A stretch of DNA of 64,000 nt from Tolypocladium sp. Sup5 PDA-1 (Eukaryota; Ascomycota; Sordariomycetes; Hypocreales; Ophiocordycipitaceae), in NCBI GenBank assembly GCA_000750105.3, contig JPHH03000004.1:434001-498000 (forward strand). Direction: 5' to 3'. A model generated the notes under the pieces. That model was not told the DNA's origin, searched no databases, and worked only from the letters and a program-made list of their open reading frames with translations. The number at the start of each line of letters is the position of its first letter. The first letter of the stretch is position 1. Made by a program: the position numbers and the translations under genes. This document shows, one piece after another, positions 55,672 to 64,000 of the stretch.

Positions 55672-56640
55672 TCAGTTGTGTGCTGCCCTATACTCAGTCC
55701 CACAATCTCCCAGCTTCCGGAACAGGGCGTCTGTCTTTTCGCCGGCGCTCCCCAACGCGGCTGCATTGATGGTCAACATGTCCTCGCCACTGAGTTGCCA
55801 CCCAAATACTCCAAGGTTATCTGCACAGCGGCTCGAGACCCCGAGTCTTGTTCCCACGAGGACAGCGCCGACGGCAGATTGCTGGAGGACCCATTTGGTC
55901 GCCACGTTGGTGACGCTGACGCCATGCTTCTCAGCGATGCGCGAGAGGGCGGCCAGGAGGGACTGGAACTCGGCCCAAGTGCCCCAGGTGTTTATCACGT
56001 CGAGGTACTTGCGCTGCGAAGGGGTCAGGGGGTTCTTTTCGGAGTATGGCTCCGGAGATTGCTGCTCGAGCCACTGTTCGGCGAGGAAGCCGCCGCACTG
56101 CAAAGTAGTTGTTGTAAGTGATGTATGTGGTCTGGGGTATGAGGCGAGACGAGACGTACGAGTGACCCATAGGTGAGGAGCTTGAGGTTATACTTGGTAC
56201 AGACGCGGGTCATTCTCCGGAGCGGTCGTGAGTCGATGAGGGAGAACTGGGCTGACTGTGAGCAGCTGAGGCGTGGCGGTACCTTGTTGTGTACGCACCT
56301 GTACTTGGTTGGATACAATCCCGACGTCTCCGCTCTTTGACAGGAGATACTCGCACACCTCCTCCGTGTGCTCCGCGTCAAAGTTGCATAGGCCAACGGT
56401 CGAGACTAGCTGCGGGTGGCTCTTTGTTAGGACAACCAGCTCGTGCAGAACCTGCAGGTACTCCTTTGCCTCGTACTGTCACGCGTTGCAGTCAGTCAGT
56501 GAGTATTGACCGGGGGCGGCGGAGGAGATGCGTACGTCGTGCCAGTGGAACTGCAGCAAGTCGGCTCGCCCGCGCAACCGGCGGCACCGCTCCATGACGG
56601 CGGAGAAGACCAACGGGGTGCTGACAGGGCGGGTACGAAA
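55672..56640 (-). pseudogene. Aldo-keto reductase, 3' fragment
   Basis: The C-terminal two-thirds of a fungal aldo-keto reductase, recovered by splicing introns 56535-56476, 56298-56247 and 56159-56098, all in phase. It reads from RADLLQFHWHD (the active-site His motif) through NFDAEHTEEVCEYL, GIVSNQVQFSLIDSRP, KYNLKLLTYGSLCGGFLAEQW and the NADPH-binding end VGAVLVGTRLGVSS. The N-terminal part with the first beta-strands and the catalytic Asp, Tyr and Lys is not present upstream; instead the frame runs into unrelated sequence at about 56630-56650. With three of four tetrad residues missing it should not be a working reductase, although the intron-exon structure of the remaining part is clean, which suggests a fairly recent event. 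Confidence 0.65.
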
Positions 56641-57297
56641 GCCGCGAGGCGACGCAGTACTCGCGGCAGGAGTCGAAGCTCGCGAGGAGGGATTCAAGAT
56701 GGCCCCCGAGGTCGCTCGCTGACGCGGGGGATGTCTCCTTGAGGGCCTGCATGGCCTGGACGACGTCGCCCGCGAAGCGATGCAGCAGCCCACCCAGGGC
56801 GGAGTCGGCGCTCCACGATGCACCCGCGCGGGCTATGGATGTCGTAAAGTGCGTCAGGCTACGTACGTAATTACCTCGCCGTCAACATCGTCACGCATGA
56901 GCAGATTCCAGGGGGGGTCTCGGCGGGCGACGAACTACGGGATGGCCTGCTCGGCGAGCTTGGCGGCAAAGAGGCACCGCGTCAGAGCGAGGTACTCGGC
57001 ACACTCGCCAGACACGCAGTCTGCCCGTGGGAAGAGCGCGGGCGGCTCGGTGAGCGGCGGCGCGGACGCCTGCAGGCGGGTGCGGATGTGGTGCGCAAAG
57101 GGCGTCTGGACGGCAGGGCCGCGGGCGATGAGAGCTCGCAGCGCGGAGCGGAGGTATTCGGGCGGGACTGCGCATCGCGTGGGTTGGTGTTGCGGCGAGG
57201 ATGAAGGATAGGGGTTGGGCCTGGGGTGATGGCCCGTGGTTGAAGACTTGCGGTTCGATATCAGGACGTCGTCCATCATGTTGCTGGGTGCGGTCAA
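56641..57297 (-). pseudogene. Broken open reading frame fused upstream of the reductase fragment
   Basis: Coding-like but interrupted. One frame (from the ATGs at 57279/57276) runs to a TAG at 56937-56935; past the stop the same frame continues with protein-like sequence (FVARRDPPWNLLMRDDVDGE) up to a GTAATT donor. After a 42-nt candidate intron (56874-56833), protein-like sequence resumes in another frame (GGLLHRFAGDVVQAMQALKE, then LLASFDSCREYC) to about 56640. This looks like the remains of a separate gene with a nonsense change and a phase break. I do not recognise the family; a Cys/Ala-rich stretch DCVSGECAEYLALTRCLFAA is the most distinctive part. A sequencing or assembly error is an alternative explanation. 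Confidence 0.5.
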
Positions 57298-57804
57298 CGT
57301 CCGTGTTGGATGGAGAGTGCAGGGCGCGGTGGCTTACACGTGGCCGCCCATCCTGGAGACCTGTCTATGGCGCGTCCCGACCGGAGACTATACAGCGTGG
57401 AGGGGTTGGGAGTCGAGGTTGTTGTTGTTGATGGCTTCTAGATAGGGCCATGTCTGTGACGCTCGGCCGAAGTAAGAAGGTGCGTGAGCATCATTGGCTG
57501 GGAGTTGCTCGCGCAGGAATTAACCAAGTTACTAATACTAGGTACGAACACTACTCGTACATGCAACCCTGCGAGGTTCAATGCCTCCGGGCTCCGCAAG
57601 TCGTTGTCGCGACTTACGACGGCGAGGGTGAGGATGGACTCGGTTGCAAGTTGATGAGCCGCCCTGCGCGTCTGCATTCGGCTCGGCCCGTCAGGTACGG
57701 CCTCGGCTGCCCCACCGCCAGAATCCATCCAGACAACCCCAGTGCTCAGCGCCCAGCGCTCACCGCGCACCAAAGCCTCGACGAAGCACCAACTTGCAAG
57801 CGAC
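57298..57804. other. Intergenic region upstream of the LDAH-like gene
   Basis: About 500 bp without a supported exon; includes CGTAC-type units near 57540-57565 and the promoter of the hydrolase. Confidence 0.45.
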
Positions 57805-58982
57805 ATGCAGTCCTCGGCACCACCGCCTCGCCGCAAAACGCTCGAGCCCGCAGGCAGCGACGGCGCCATGCCGTCCTCCATCTGGCTGCCCTCGGAGCTG
57901 CGGGACGCCAAGCGGCGCGCCCTCGTTTACTTTGTGTGCGGCAACCCGGGCCTCGTCGGCTTCTACGCCGACTTCCTCGACGCGCTGCGCGGCATGCTCG
58001 ACGCGTCCGAGGACGGGTCCGGGGCGCGCACCGCGTACGACGTCTACGGCAGGAACCTGCTCGGCTTCAGCGACGCCGAGCACGAGCCGTTTGGGCCCGG
58101 CCGCCCGGGGCCGTGGGACCTGGACGCCCAGGTCGAGGCCATCTACGACGACGTCGCCTCGAGGGCCGAGCTCCGCGGCTCCGACTCCGACTCCGACTCC
58201 GGCTCCGGCTCCGGCTACGACTTTGTCGTCCTCGCGGGCCACTCCGTCGGCGCGTACATCGCCGTCGACATCTTCCACCGCCACGCGCGCCAGCCGGACC
58301 GCGCGCCGCGCCTCGTCCTGCGGCACGGCCTGCTGCTCTTCCCGACCATTGCCTCCATCGACGTCTCCCCCAGCGGCCGCCGCGCGCAGCTCCTGCGCCG
58401 CCTCCCGACCTTCGACACCCACGCCCACACCTACGCCTGGCTCGCCCTGCTGCCCTGGCCCCGGGCCGCCCTCTGCTGGGTCATGGCCAGCGCCATGGGC
58501 TTCTCGCCGCGCGCCGCCGACGTCGCCGCCGGGTGGCTCAAGAGCCGCGACGGCGTGCTGCAGGCGCTGCACATGGCCAGGTCGGAGCTGGACCGCATCC
58601 GCGAGGACGCCTGGGGCGAGGAGCTGTGGGAGGCGTCCGCCGAGGCCGACGACGCCGCGGCGGCGGCGGCGGCGACGCCCAGGTTCTTCCTGTTCTACGG
58701 CAAGGAGGACCACTGGGTGGCGAGCCACGTGCGGGACGCCTTCATACGACGGCGGGCGGAGCGCGGCGGGCGGACGAGCATTTCCGTGGACGAGGGCGGC
58801 ATCCCGCACGCGTTTTGCACGAGTGAGCGTGAGTTTCTGCGTGCCAGGTGCTTCGACGCCTAGGCCCGTCGCGTGTCTTATGTTGTGTCCGTAAGCTGAC
58901 GAGACGTGCAGATAACAGCTGGCTGGTTGCGAAGCGGGTGCATGGGTGGATCGAGGAGATTGAGCGCGGGAGCAGAGCCTGA
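57805..58982 (+). CDS. Lipid droplet-associated hydrolase-like alpha/beta hydrolase
   Basis: Predicted 364-aa alpha/beta hydrolase of the LDAH (C2orf43) type, thought to act on sterol or other neutral-lipid esters at lipid droplets. Exon 1 carries the conserved opening YFVCGNPGLVGFYADFL (oxyanion/HGNPG-like motif), YGRNLLGFSD, and the nucleophile elbow GHSVG at about residues 145-149. An 83-nt intron (58829-58911) must be removed; it yields the family-typical end AFCTSEHNSWLVAKRVHGWIEEI, where the catalytic His lies in PHAF. Unspliced translation would end shortly after the donor. A Ser-Asp/Ser-Gly repeat (about residues 126-137) comes from a TCCGAC/TCCGGC microsatellite. A longer start at 57742 is possible. 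GC content is very high. Confidence 0.88.
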
Positions 58983-60137
58983 GCGTCGAACGGGCAGAGG
59001 CCGCCTCTGTGCAGTTCCCCTGTTCCGAGTTCTCCTGTCCCGAGAGTCAGCGCCACCAAGGCAGCGCGTCCCCCTCCGTCCATGCCGGGTCAATGATCCT
59101 CTCCATACCGTCATACAGGTTTTATGGCGCGTGCGTCTGAGCAGACGACGACGGCGAAAGGGAGGCGTGTAGTCCGTACGTACTCGGTACTGACGGCGTG
59201 AGACGCCTCAGGTGAGCAGTTGGGCTTGCGCTTAGGGTTGGCTCGGCGTTACCGTGTGCTGCTCATCGATGATGCCCTCCTCTCTCTGTGCGAGGCAAAA
59301 GGGGCGTCATTCCCAGACATGGCGTCGTCGGGGGGGTGCCTCGTCGAGTCAAAGACAGGTGGTATACGGACTACTTTGTACGAATATCGTATCACAGCAG
59401 CAGCGTAGCAGCGCTGTGTCTGCATCTGCAACACCACACAAGCCAGCCTTCAAGCTTTGTTGTGCCGAGTTGCTCGGCTCGCTTCCCCAGCCAGCCAGCC
59501 ATTCAATAGCACCTCGCAAGCGACCGCTGGGACTGCACTGCACCCCCCGCGCGCTCACACGCCCCCACCATCGGACCGCCCGTCCATGCTTCCCGTAGGC
59601 CGTATAGAGTATCCGTGCCTACCTAAGCATCAACATAAGCAAGGGCCAACGCACTCGACTTCAACGGGTACCTGGCAGGCGCAAACGCCGCCATCCGCTC
59701 GTGGCAAAGAAGCAGAGGGGGGAACATGGGAAAAGGACTGTTCCCGGCCGATCCTCCTCCTCGCCAACCAAGTTGCCAAGGTAGCTAGCCTCTCCTCACG
59801 AAAAGACCCCCAAAAAAGAGGGGAGGGTTCATCTTCTCTTCTGGCCGACTCCTGTCGACATACCTTACTTACACGACTTGACGACGACTCGTGCAATTCT
59901 GCAGCAGCGGATGCCTGTTACGCTACCGCAAACACATGCAAAAGTGATGATGGTGGTGGCGCCGGAATCGTCGGCTGTCGGCCGCCTTTTCCTGATGCTT
60001 GCTTGGACTAGCGCCAGCCAGCTTAATTAGCCTGCGAGGCTTGATCCCAGGTACGGATACGGATACTGCTCCGTCCAAAGGTAATCTAGCAGCAACGTGG
60101 CGTCGCCTCGCCAGTCGCTCAGCTCACCGTCATCAGC
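58983..60137. other. Gene-free region downstream of the LDAH-like gene
   Basis: About 1.15 kb without a recognised gene. CGTAC/TACGGA units occur near 59171-59190, 59362-59390 and 60050-60066. Open frames here are short and low complexity. Confidence 0.45.
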
Positions 60138-60303
60138 TCAGACGGTCTTGCTGACGGGCAGCGCGGCGTCCGTCTGGCTGATGAGGATCGGCTGCGTGGT
60201 TTTCGAGACATTGCCAGTGAACCTATTATTAGTCCAGCCAGCAAAATAATTACACATCGCTCAAGTGAGTCACAAGAGTTCGACTCACACACCCCGAGAC
60301 CAT
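60138..60303 (-). CDS. Candidate two-exon microprotein (32 aa)
   Basis: Weak candidate. An 85-nt segment (60222-60138) preceded by a good acceptor (branch ACTAAT, then AATAG) gives a smooth frame that includes SKTTQPILISQTDAALPVS and ends at a TGA. An ATG 70 nt upstream (60303) followed by a GTGTGT donor at 60292 would add MVSG in phase, for a 32-aa protein. The composition is protein-like, unlike neighbouring frames, but I do not recognise it, and a longer or different first exon is possible. It lies about 320 bp downstream of the CFEM gene on the same strand, so it could also be a 3' UTR segment. Confidence 0.22.
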
Positions 60304-60621
60304 CCTGTGGAAATGGAACCAGTATCATGGTGAGAGCCTGAGAGGAACAAGACACAAATTGTTGCATGTAGTCCGAAGACAATTAACATTATCCAGATAA
60401 CTGGTTGTATTTTCCAAGTACACTCTCCCTCTTCCGAGGGGGAATCTTGATCCAATCCAACTGATCGAAACACAAATGCCGTTTCTTCACGACTTTATAT
60501 CCCATGTCCTCGACATGAGTTTCCTCCAATCCATCGCGAGAGGCTTCCCCTTTGCTTTCAAACAGAGAGCCACTCGTCATGCCCAAGAGCACATCGCGGC
60601 CGTCTTGATGGGTGAAACATC

Positions 60622-61256
60622 TTACAGAGCCAGGACACCGAGGGCCAGAATGGCCAGGCCGCCAACGGGGGCGAAGCCAGCGGCGCCGGCAGTGATGACG
60701 GCAGAGGTGGTGGGAGCAGTGCCGTTGGTGGACTTGCTGGCAGTGGGCATCAAGGTGGTCTGGCAGTCGGTGGTGGCAGTCTTGGTAGCCGCGGCAGACG
60801 AGGCGGGAGCCGAAGCCGAAGAGACCGGGGCAGAGGAAGCCGGGGCGGAGGAGGCCGGGGCAGAAGTGGCCGGGGCAGAAGAAGCCGGGGCGGACGAGGA
60901 CTTGCCGCCGCCGTTCTTGACCTCCTCGCAGAGCTTCTGGGTGGCGGGGAGGACCTTGTCTGTGATGTCACGGTTAGCCACGGAGCTTCTCCTGGAGCCA
61001 AGAGACGAGCGTGTGTCTCCCGGAGGAACTTACTGAGAGCAACGTCCGCGCCACAGGCCTTCAGGACACAGCCAGTGGCATCGCCCTGGATGGCGTCGAA
61101 GTTGGTGCAGATGCACGTGAAGTCGTCGGTGGAGCACTTGGTGTTCTTCTTGACGGAGTCGTCAAGGCAGGGCAGAGCGCAGCTGGGGATCTCGCTGCGG
61201 CTCTGGGCGTGGGCCAGAGCGGCAAAGGCGACAGCGGCAACAGCGACGAACTTCAT
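60622..61256 (-). CDS. CFEM-domain GPI-anchored cell-surface protein
   Basis: Predicted 186-aa secreted protein of two exons (intron 61033-60960). Signal peptide at residues 1-17 (MKFVAVAAVAFAALAHA). A CFEM domain follows, with all eight cysteines: Cys in SCALPC, TKC, FTCIC, TGC, KAC and, after the splice, KLC; the Asp before the FTCIC pair fits the position used for haem iron binding in some CFEM proteins. Next is a Ser/Ala/Pro repeat linker (units of SSAPA), likely O-glycosylated, then a hydrophobic C-terminus with a small-residue stretch NGTAPTT that suits GPI attachment. Family members act in haem/iron uptake, adhesion, or host interaction; which one applies here is unknown. Confidence 0.92.
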
Positions 61257-62026
61257 GTTGAAGGTATTAAGGGGGATTGTTAAGTGTACAAGGACAACGA
61301 GTGTAACTGGCAAGCGAGTGGATGAGGAAGAAGGGAGAAGAAAGGCTCCTGGGAGAGCGAGACGGGCGGTCGGCTTTATGTACGTCGACTGTTGGCGGCT
61401 CTCTCTCCCTCCCTCTCCAGTGCAAACTTACACTGCCCAGATGCCAGCCTGGGGCCGACTCGTCGTCTCCAGACTCTCCACACGCCCCCCTCGATCCACC
61501 CGCAATCGACGGCTCTGGGGCAGAGCAAATGGGGGAGGAGCAGCAGCCGTCGGGTTGTCGGTCCACGACCGGCACAAGGAGAATACTCGAGGAAAGGGGG
61601 GTGCGGATAGAGCCACAAGGGCCGCAGGGGGCCGACCCAGGCGCGGAGCATCGCAGTGGCCTGTCGCCATGATTGGGGGTGGCGACGTGTGGCGGTCATC
61701 ACTTGCAAGGTTGCAAGGCTTGATTGCTGCAGAGAATCCTTAACTCCCCTGCCATGATTGCATGGCTGGGCTGGCACTTTACCGCATTCGCCAACACGCC
61801 CGAGCAGCCGAGACGAGGATCGACGGCCGGCCGCCGGCGAATGAGACGTGCGTTCGGTGGACGACGCCCAGCGAGAAGGGCTCAAGGGCTATCAGTAGTA
61901 CGGACGTACTTATTCCAGGACAGAGCCAAGAGAGCCTGGTAGCCTGGCCTGGCTGAACAAGCGCACAGGATGGACAGGTACCTTACCTTGCTTACTCGTA
62001 GGTGGTGGGCTTCGGCCGGCAGGACA

Positions 62027-62050
62027 TGGCATGGCATGGCATGGCATGAC
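62027..62050. repeat. GGCAT pentanucleotide repeat
   Basis: About four tandem GGCAT units flanked by imperfect copies (ACATG and GACAT), making a short CATG-rich tract in the gene-poor right end. Confidence 0.8.
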
Positions 62051-62573
62051 ATGTGAAAGGGCCGGCCTGGTGCGAGTCTTCTCAGTGACCTGCACTCTCG
62101 GCGGATCCCCTGGCCACATGGGAAATGAGTCTGCAGAGCATTCGGTCAGCGGTGGATTACATTCGATGCCAAAGTCGAGCCGGCCCAGCAGAATGGTCGA
62201 GTGGTAGCGCTGCTGCGCATCATCATCATGGCGGTGGCCCGGCCGAAATCCGCCTTGTGCTCGGATCTGTGCCATTTGGCATTGACACAGGCGCCAAGCC
62301 CCTCGCCGAGCCGGGCAATTCCATAAACCACTTGTACTTTGTACTCGTACACACTCGCTGTCGTCGAAGCCATCGTCGCTGGCTGGGGGCAGCGACCAAA
62401 AGAACCACGGGGATGGGGGAGGTCTCCAGCTGCCTGTGTTGCCATCTGGGGCCGCTGGTGACTGGGTTCAGGTGGGCAAGGCAGGTGCTGGTGCAAAGCT
62501 GCCCCTCCATCCCACTTTCAGTTTCCACTCCAGTGGGAGCGCCACAGCGGCGTCGCTTTCCACTTTCATACAA

Positions 62574-62601
62574 AGTACGGAGTACGAAGTACGGAGTACT
62601 T
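62574..62601. repeat. AGTACGGAGTACGA tandem pair
   Basis: Two near-perfect 14-bp direct copies of AGTACGGAGTACGA, which is also partly palindromic. Best-preserved example of the CGTAC-type intergenic motif in this window. Confidence 0.85.
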
Positions 62602-64000
62602 CATCCTTCGTGCTCCCTACTCGTACGTCCGTGTACGAACTATATGGTACATCGTGACCGCCAATCTTTGCCCGTAGAAATGCAACGGAAGATTCCAGCA
62701 CTTGTTGGCATGGCAGCCGACAGTCGCTGCAGCAGAGGGCGCTTGCGATGGCAATGAGCTGCGCCTGCCCTCATGTCGCGAGGTCGACAACCTGATGAAA
62801 GGGCGCACCCTGCTATTACAGGCGCTTCGGTCGCGTGCCAGCTCGGCAGGCGCCGGGCTGTGACATGCCTTGGCAGCACATCTGGGTGGCTTATTAGCCG
62901 CCAGGCGCCAGAGATTTCTGCCCTGTACAGACAAGGGAAGCCAACCTTACCTAGGTATGGACTACCTCCTCTATGGTTTCCACGAGCACATTACGGTATT
63001 TGACAGCCTCATCAGCGCTTCCCTTTACTCGCGAAACGAGACGGAATAAGGGCCAAGTATAAACAGGTATTCCGCACCAAGTTGTTTGCGCGCTAGACAG
63101 CAATTGTATTTTCAGAGCAGCACCCACAGCCCGGGGAACCCGCGTCGGGGAAGCTGGCCAACGGGCTCGGGGGAGAAGTGGGCAGAAGGATCGCCCAGTC
63201 GATCAACTAAAATACGAGTAGTTACTACGGATAGCCCGTAGTTACCAAGTCCCTACATACGAGTACATACGTACCGGTACGGACTAGTATTCGTACCTTC
63301 GAACCGAGTCACGAGCTGGCCAACTCGGGAACGCGGTCCGTAGGCATGAGTGTGCGCGTCCTGTTTAGGATGCCTTGAGGCTTTGTGCGCAGTTGTGAGA
63401 ACGTCAGAACTCGCAAGTGCACACACGGGACAGGATGCAGCAGGATGCAGCGCCAGCCCGCTCGCTGGCGGCGCCAGTGGTGAAAATCCTTTCCCAGGCC
63501 TCGGAGCTCTCATCAACGTCTTTGTTCAGTTTGTCGTCGCCCGCTTCGCTCACGAGACGGGCCATCGACGGCGCCATCAACCCAATTTGTCAACCAATAG
63601 GCCTACCTACCTAGTGGTCGCACTGGCGAGGCCCGCGGTTCCATTCGCCCATCCTTCCACCAACCACTACTTCGTACAGCACCGTCGCCACCGACGCCAA
63701 CCCGAGCAGCCGAGCCAGCACCTTGACGACACACCCCTCGGGGGCGCCCGTCCGGGGTTGCCAGGGCGGCGCAATTTCCCCCGCTGCCTTGCTTGTGCTC
63801 GCTGTTGGCTGCGCGGGATGGCCATCTTGCCCCTACAAGCCTGGCTGCTGATCCATTTATTCCCCAATCATGGGCCCCGCGCCGTCGGCGCATCGCCATA
63901 CCTGGAAATTGCTCTGCAGGTCCTGTGTCATGCGTGGGAGACGACGGCAAGAGCTCATGTTTGCCGATGACGGTACGGAATATTACAGCAAGTTCCAATG

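Larger units (their letters stand above)
61257..64000. other. Gene-poor right end of the window
   Basis: About 2.7 kb with no reading frame that resembles a conserved protein and no recognised RNA gene. The first few hundred bases are the CFEM promoter. Present are a 5-bp tandem repeat (62027-62046), a CGTAC-type repeat at 62574-62601, and a dense cluster of short palindromic CGTAC/CGAGTA units at about 63211-63300. A gene continuing from beyond the window end cannot be excluded. Confidence 0.45.

Noticed and set aside
57450..58894. Two long alternative frames over the LDAH-like gene
   Set aside because: Arg- and Pro/Ser-rich frames caused by extreme GC content; only the frame with GHSVG and the spliced end fits a family.
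60278..60300. GTTCGACTC string resembling a tRNA B box
   Set aside because: No A box or foldable stems at the right distance; it lies in the candidate intron downstream of the CFEM gene.
1..64000. CRISPR arrays, prophage, bacterial operons, riboswitches
   Set aside because: Tandem repeats seen are short microsatellites without spacers, and gene structure with spliceosomal introns throughout is eukaryotic.

Overview
The window is nuclear DNA of a filamentous ascomycete, probably a Sordariomycete and possibly Hypocreales. That placement is inference from gene repertoire, GC-rich exons and many 45-75 nt introns with GTRNGT donors and CTRAY branch sites; no rRNA or other marker confirms it. I found 25 protein-coding genes that look intact, one broken aldo-keto reductase locus and one weak microprotein candidate. 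Splice models were built by hand from donor, acceptor and branch signals plus reading phase, so single junctions may be off by a few bases.

Region by region. 1-2681 is gene-free, becoming a pyrimidine-rich leader for an F-box gene (2682-4374, +). 4783-15552 looks like an accessory block: a Zn2Cys6 regulator (-), an acyl-CoA/4-coumarate-CoA-type ligase (-), an aldehyde dehydrogenase (+) that ends in the peroxisomal signal SRL, and an allantoate-permease-type MFS transporter (+). Ligase and dehydrogenase diverge from a 1.2 kb intergenic region. Together they suggest uptake, CoA activation and aldehyde oxidation of a carboxylic acid under a local regulator. 15758-42063 is a dense core block: AT-hook protein, V-ATPase subunit C (VMA5), APS kinase (MET14), mitochondrial hotdog thioesterase, small hypothetical protein, MAK21/NOC1, mitochondrial prolyl-tRNA synthetase, prefoldin subunit 5, a conserved hypothetical protein, ORC1, PRP46, NAS6 and a TMF-type Golgi coiled-coil protein, often in divergent or convergent pairs.

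42721-48470 is a second accessory trio: a 14-TM (DHA2) drug-type MFS exporter, an adenosine/adenine-deaminase-family enzyme with a variant active-site motif, and a second allantoate-permease-type MFS. 49116-55591 returns to core genes: branchpoint-binding protein (MSL5) and the vacuolar membrane protease (PFF1), with a 151-bp MITE-like element between them. 55672-57297 holds a 3' aldo-keto reductase fragment joined to a broken upstream reading frame. Next come a lipid-droplet-type hydrolase (57805-58982) and a CFEM GPI-anchored protein (60622-61256). The last 2.7 kb appears gene-free and is rich in CGTAC-type short palindromes.

Most unusual points: the four-gene block with a peroxisome-tagged dehydrogenase, very small exons (15, 14, 8 and 3 coding nt), the MITE-like element, the chimeric aldo-keto reductase relic, an MSL5 intron carrying a perfect TACTAAC, a G28-CCGC-G28 tract, and a recurring TACGGAGTAC-type intergenic motif. 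I found no convincing wholly new system; the 4.8-15.6 kb block is the best candidate for an uncharacterised pathway.
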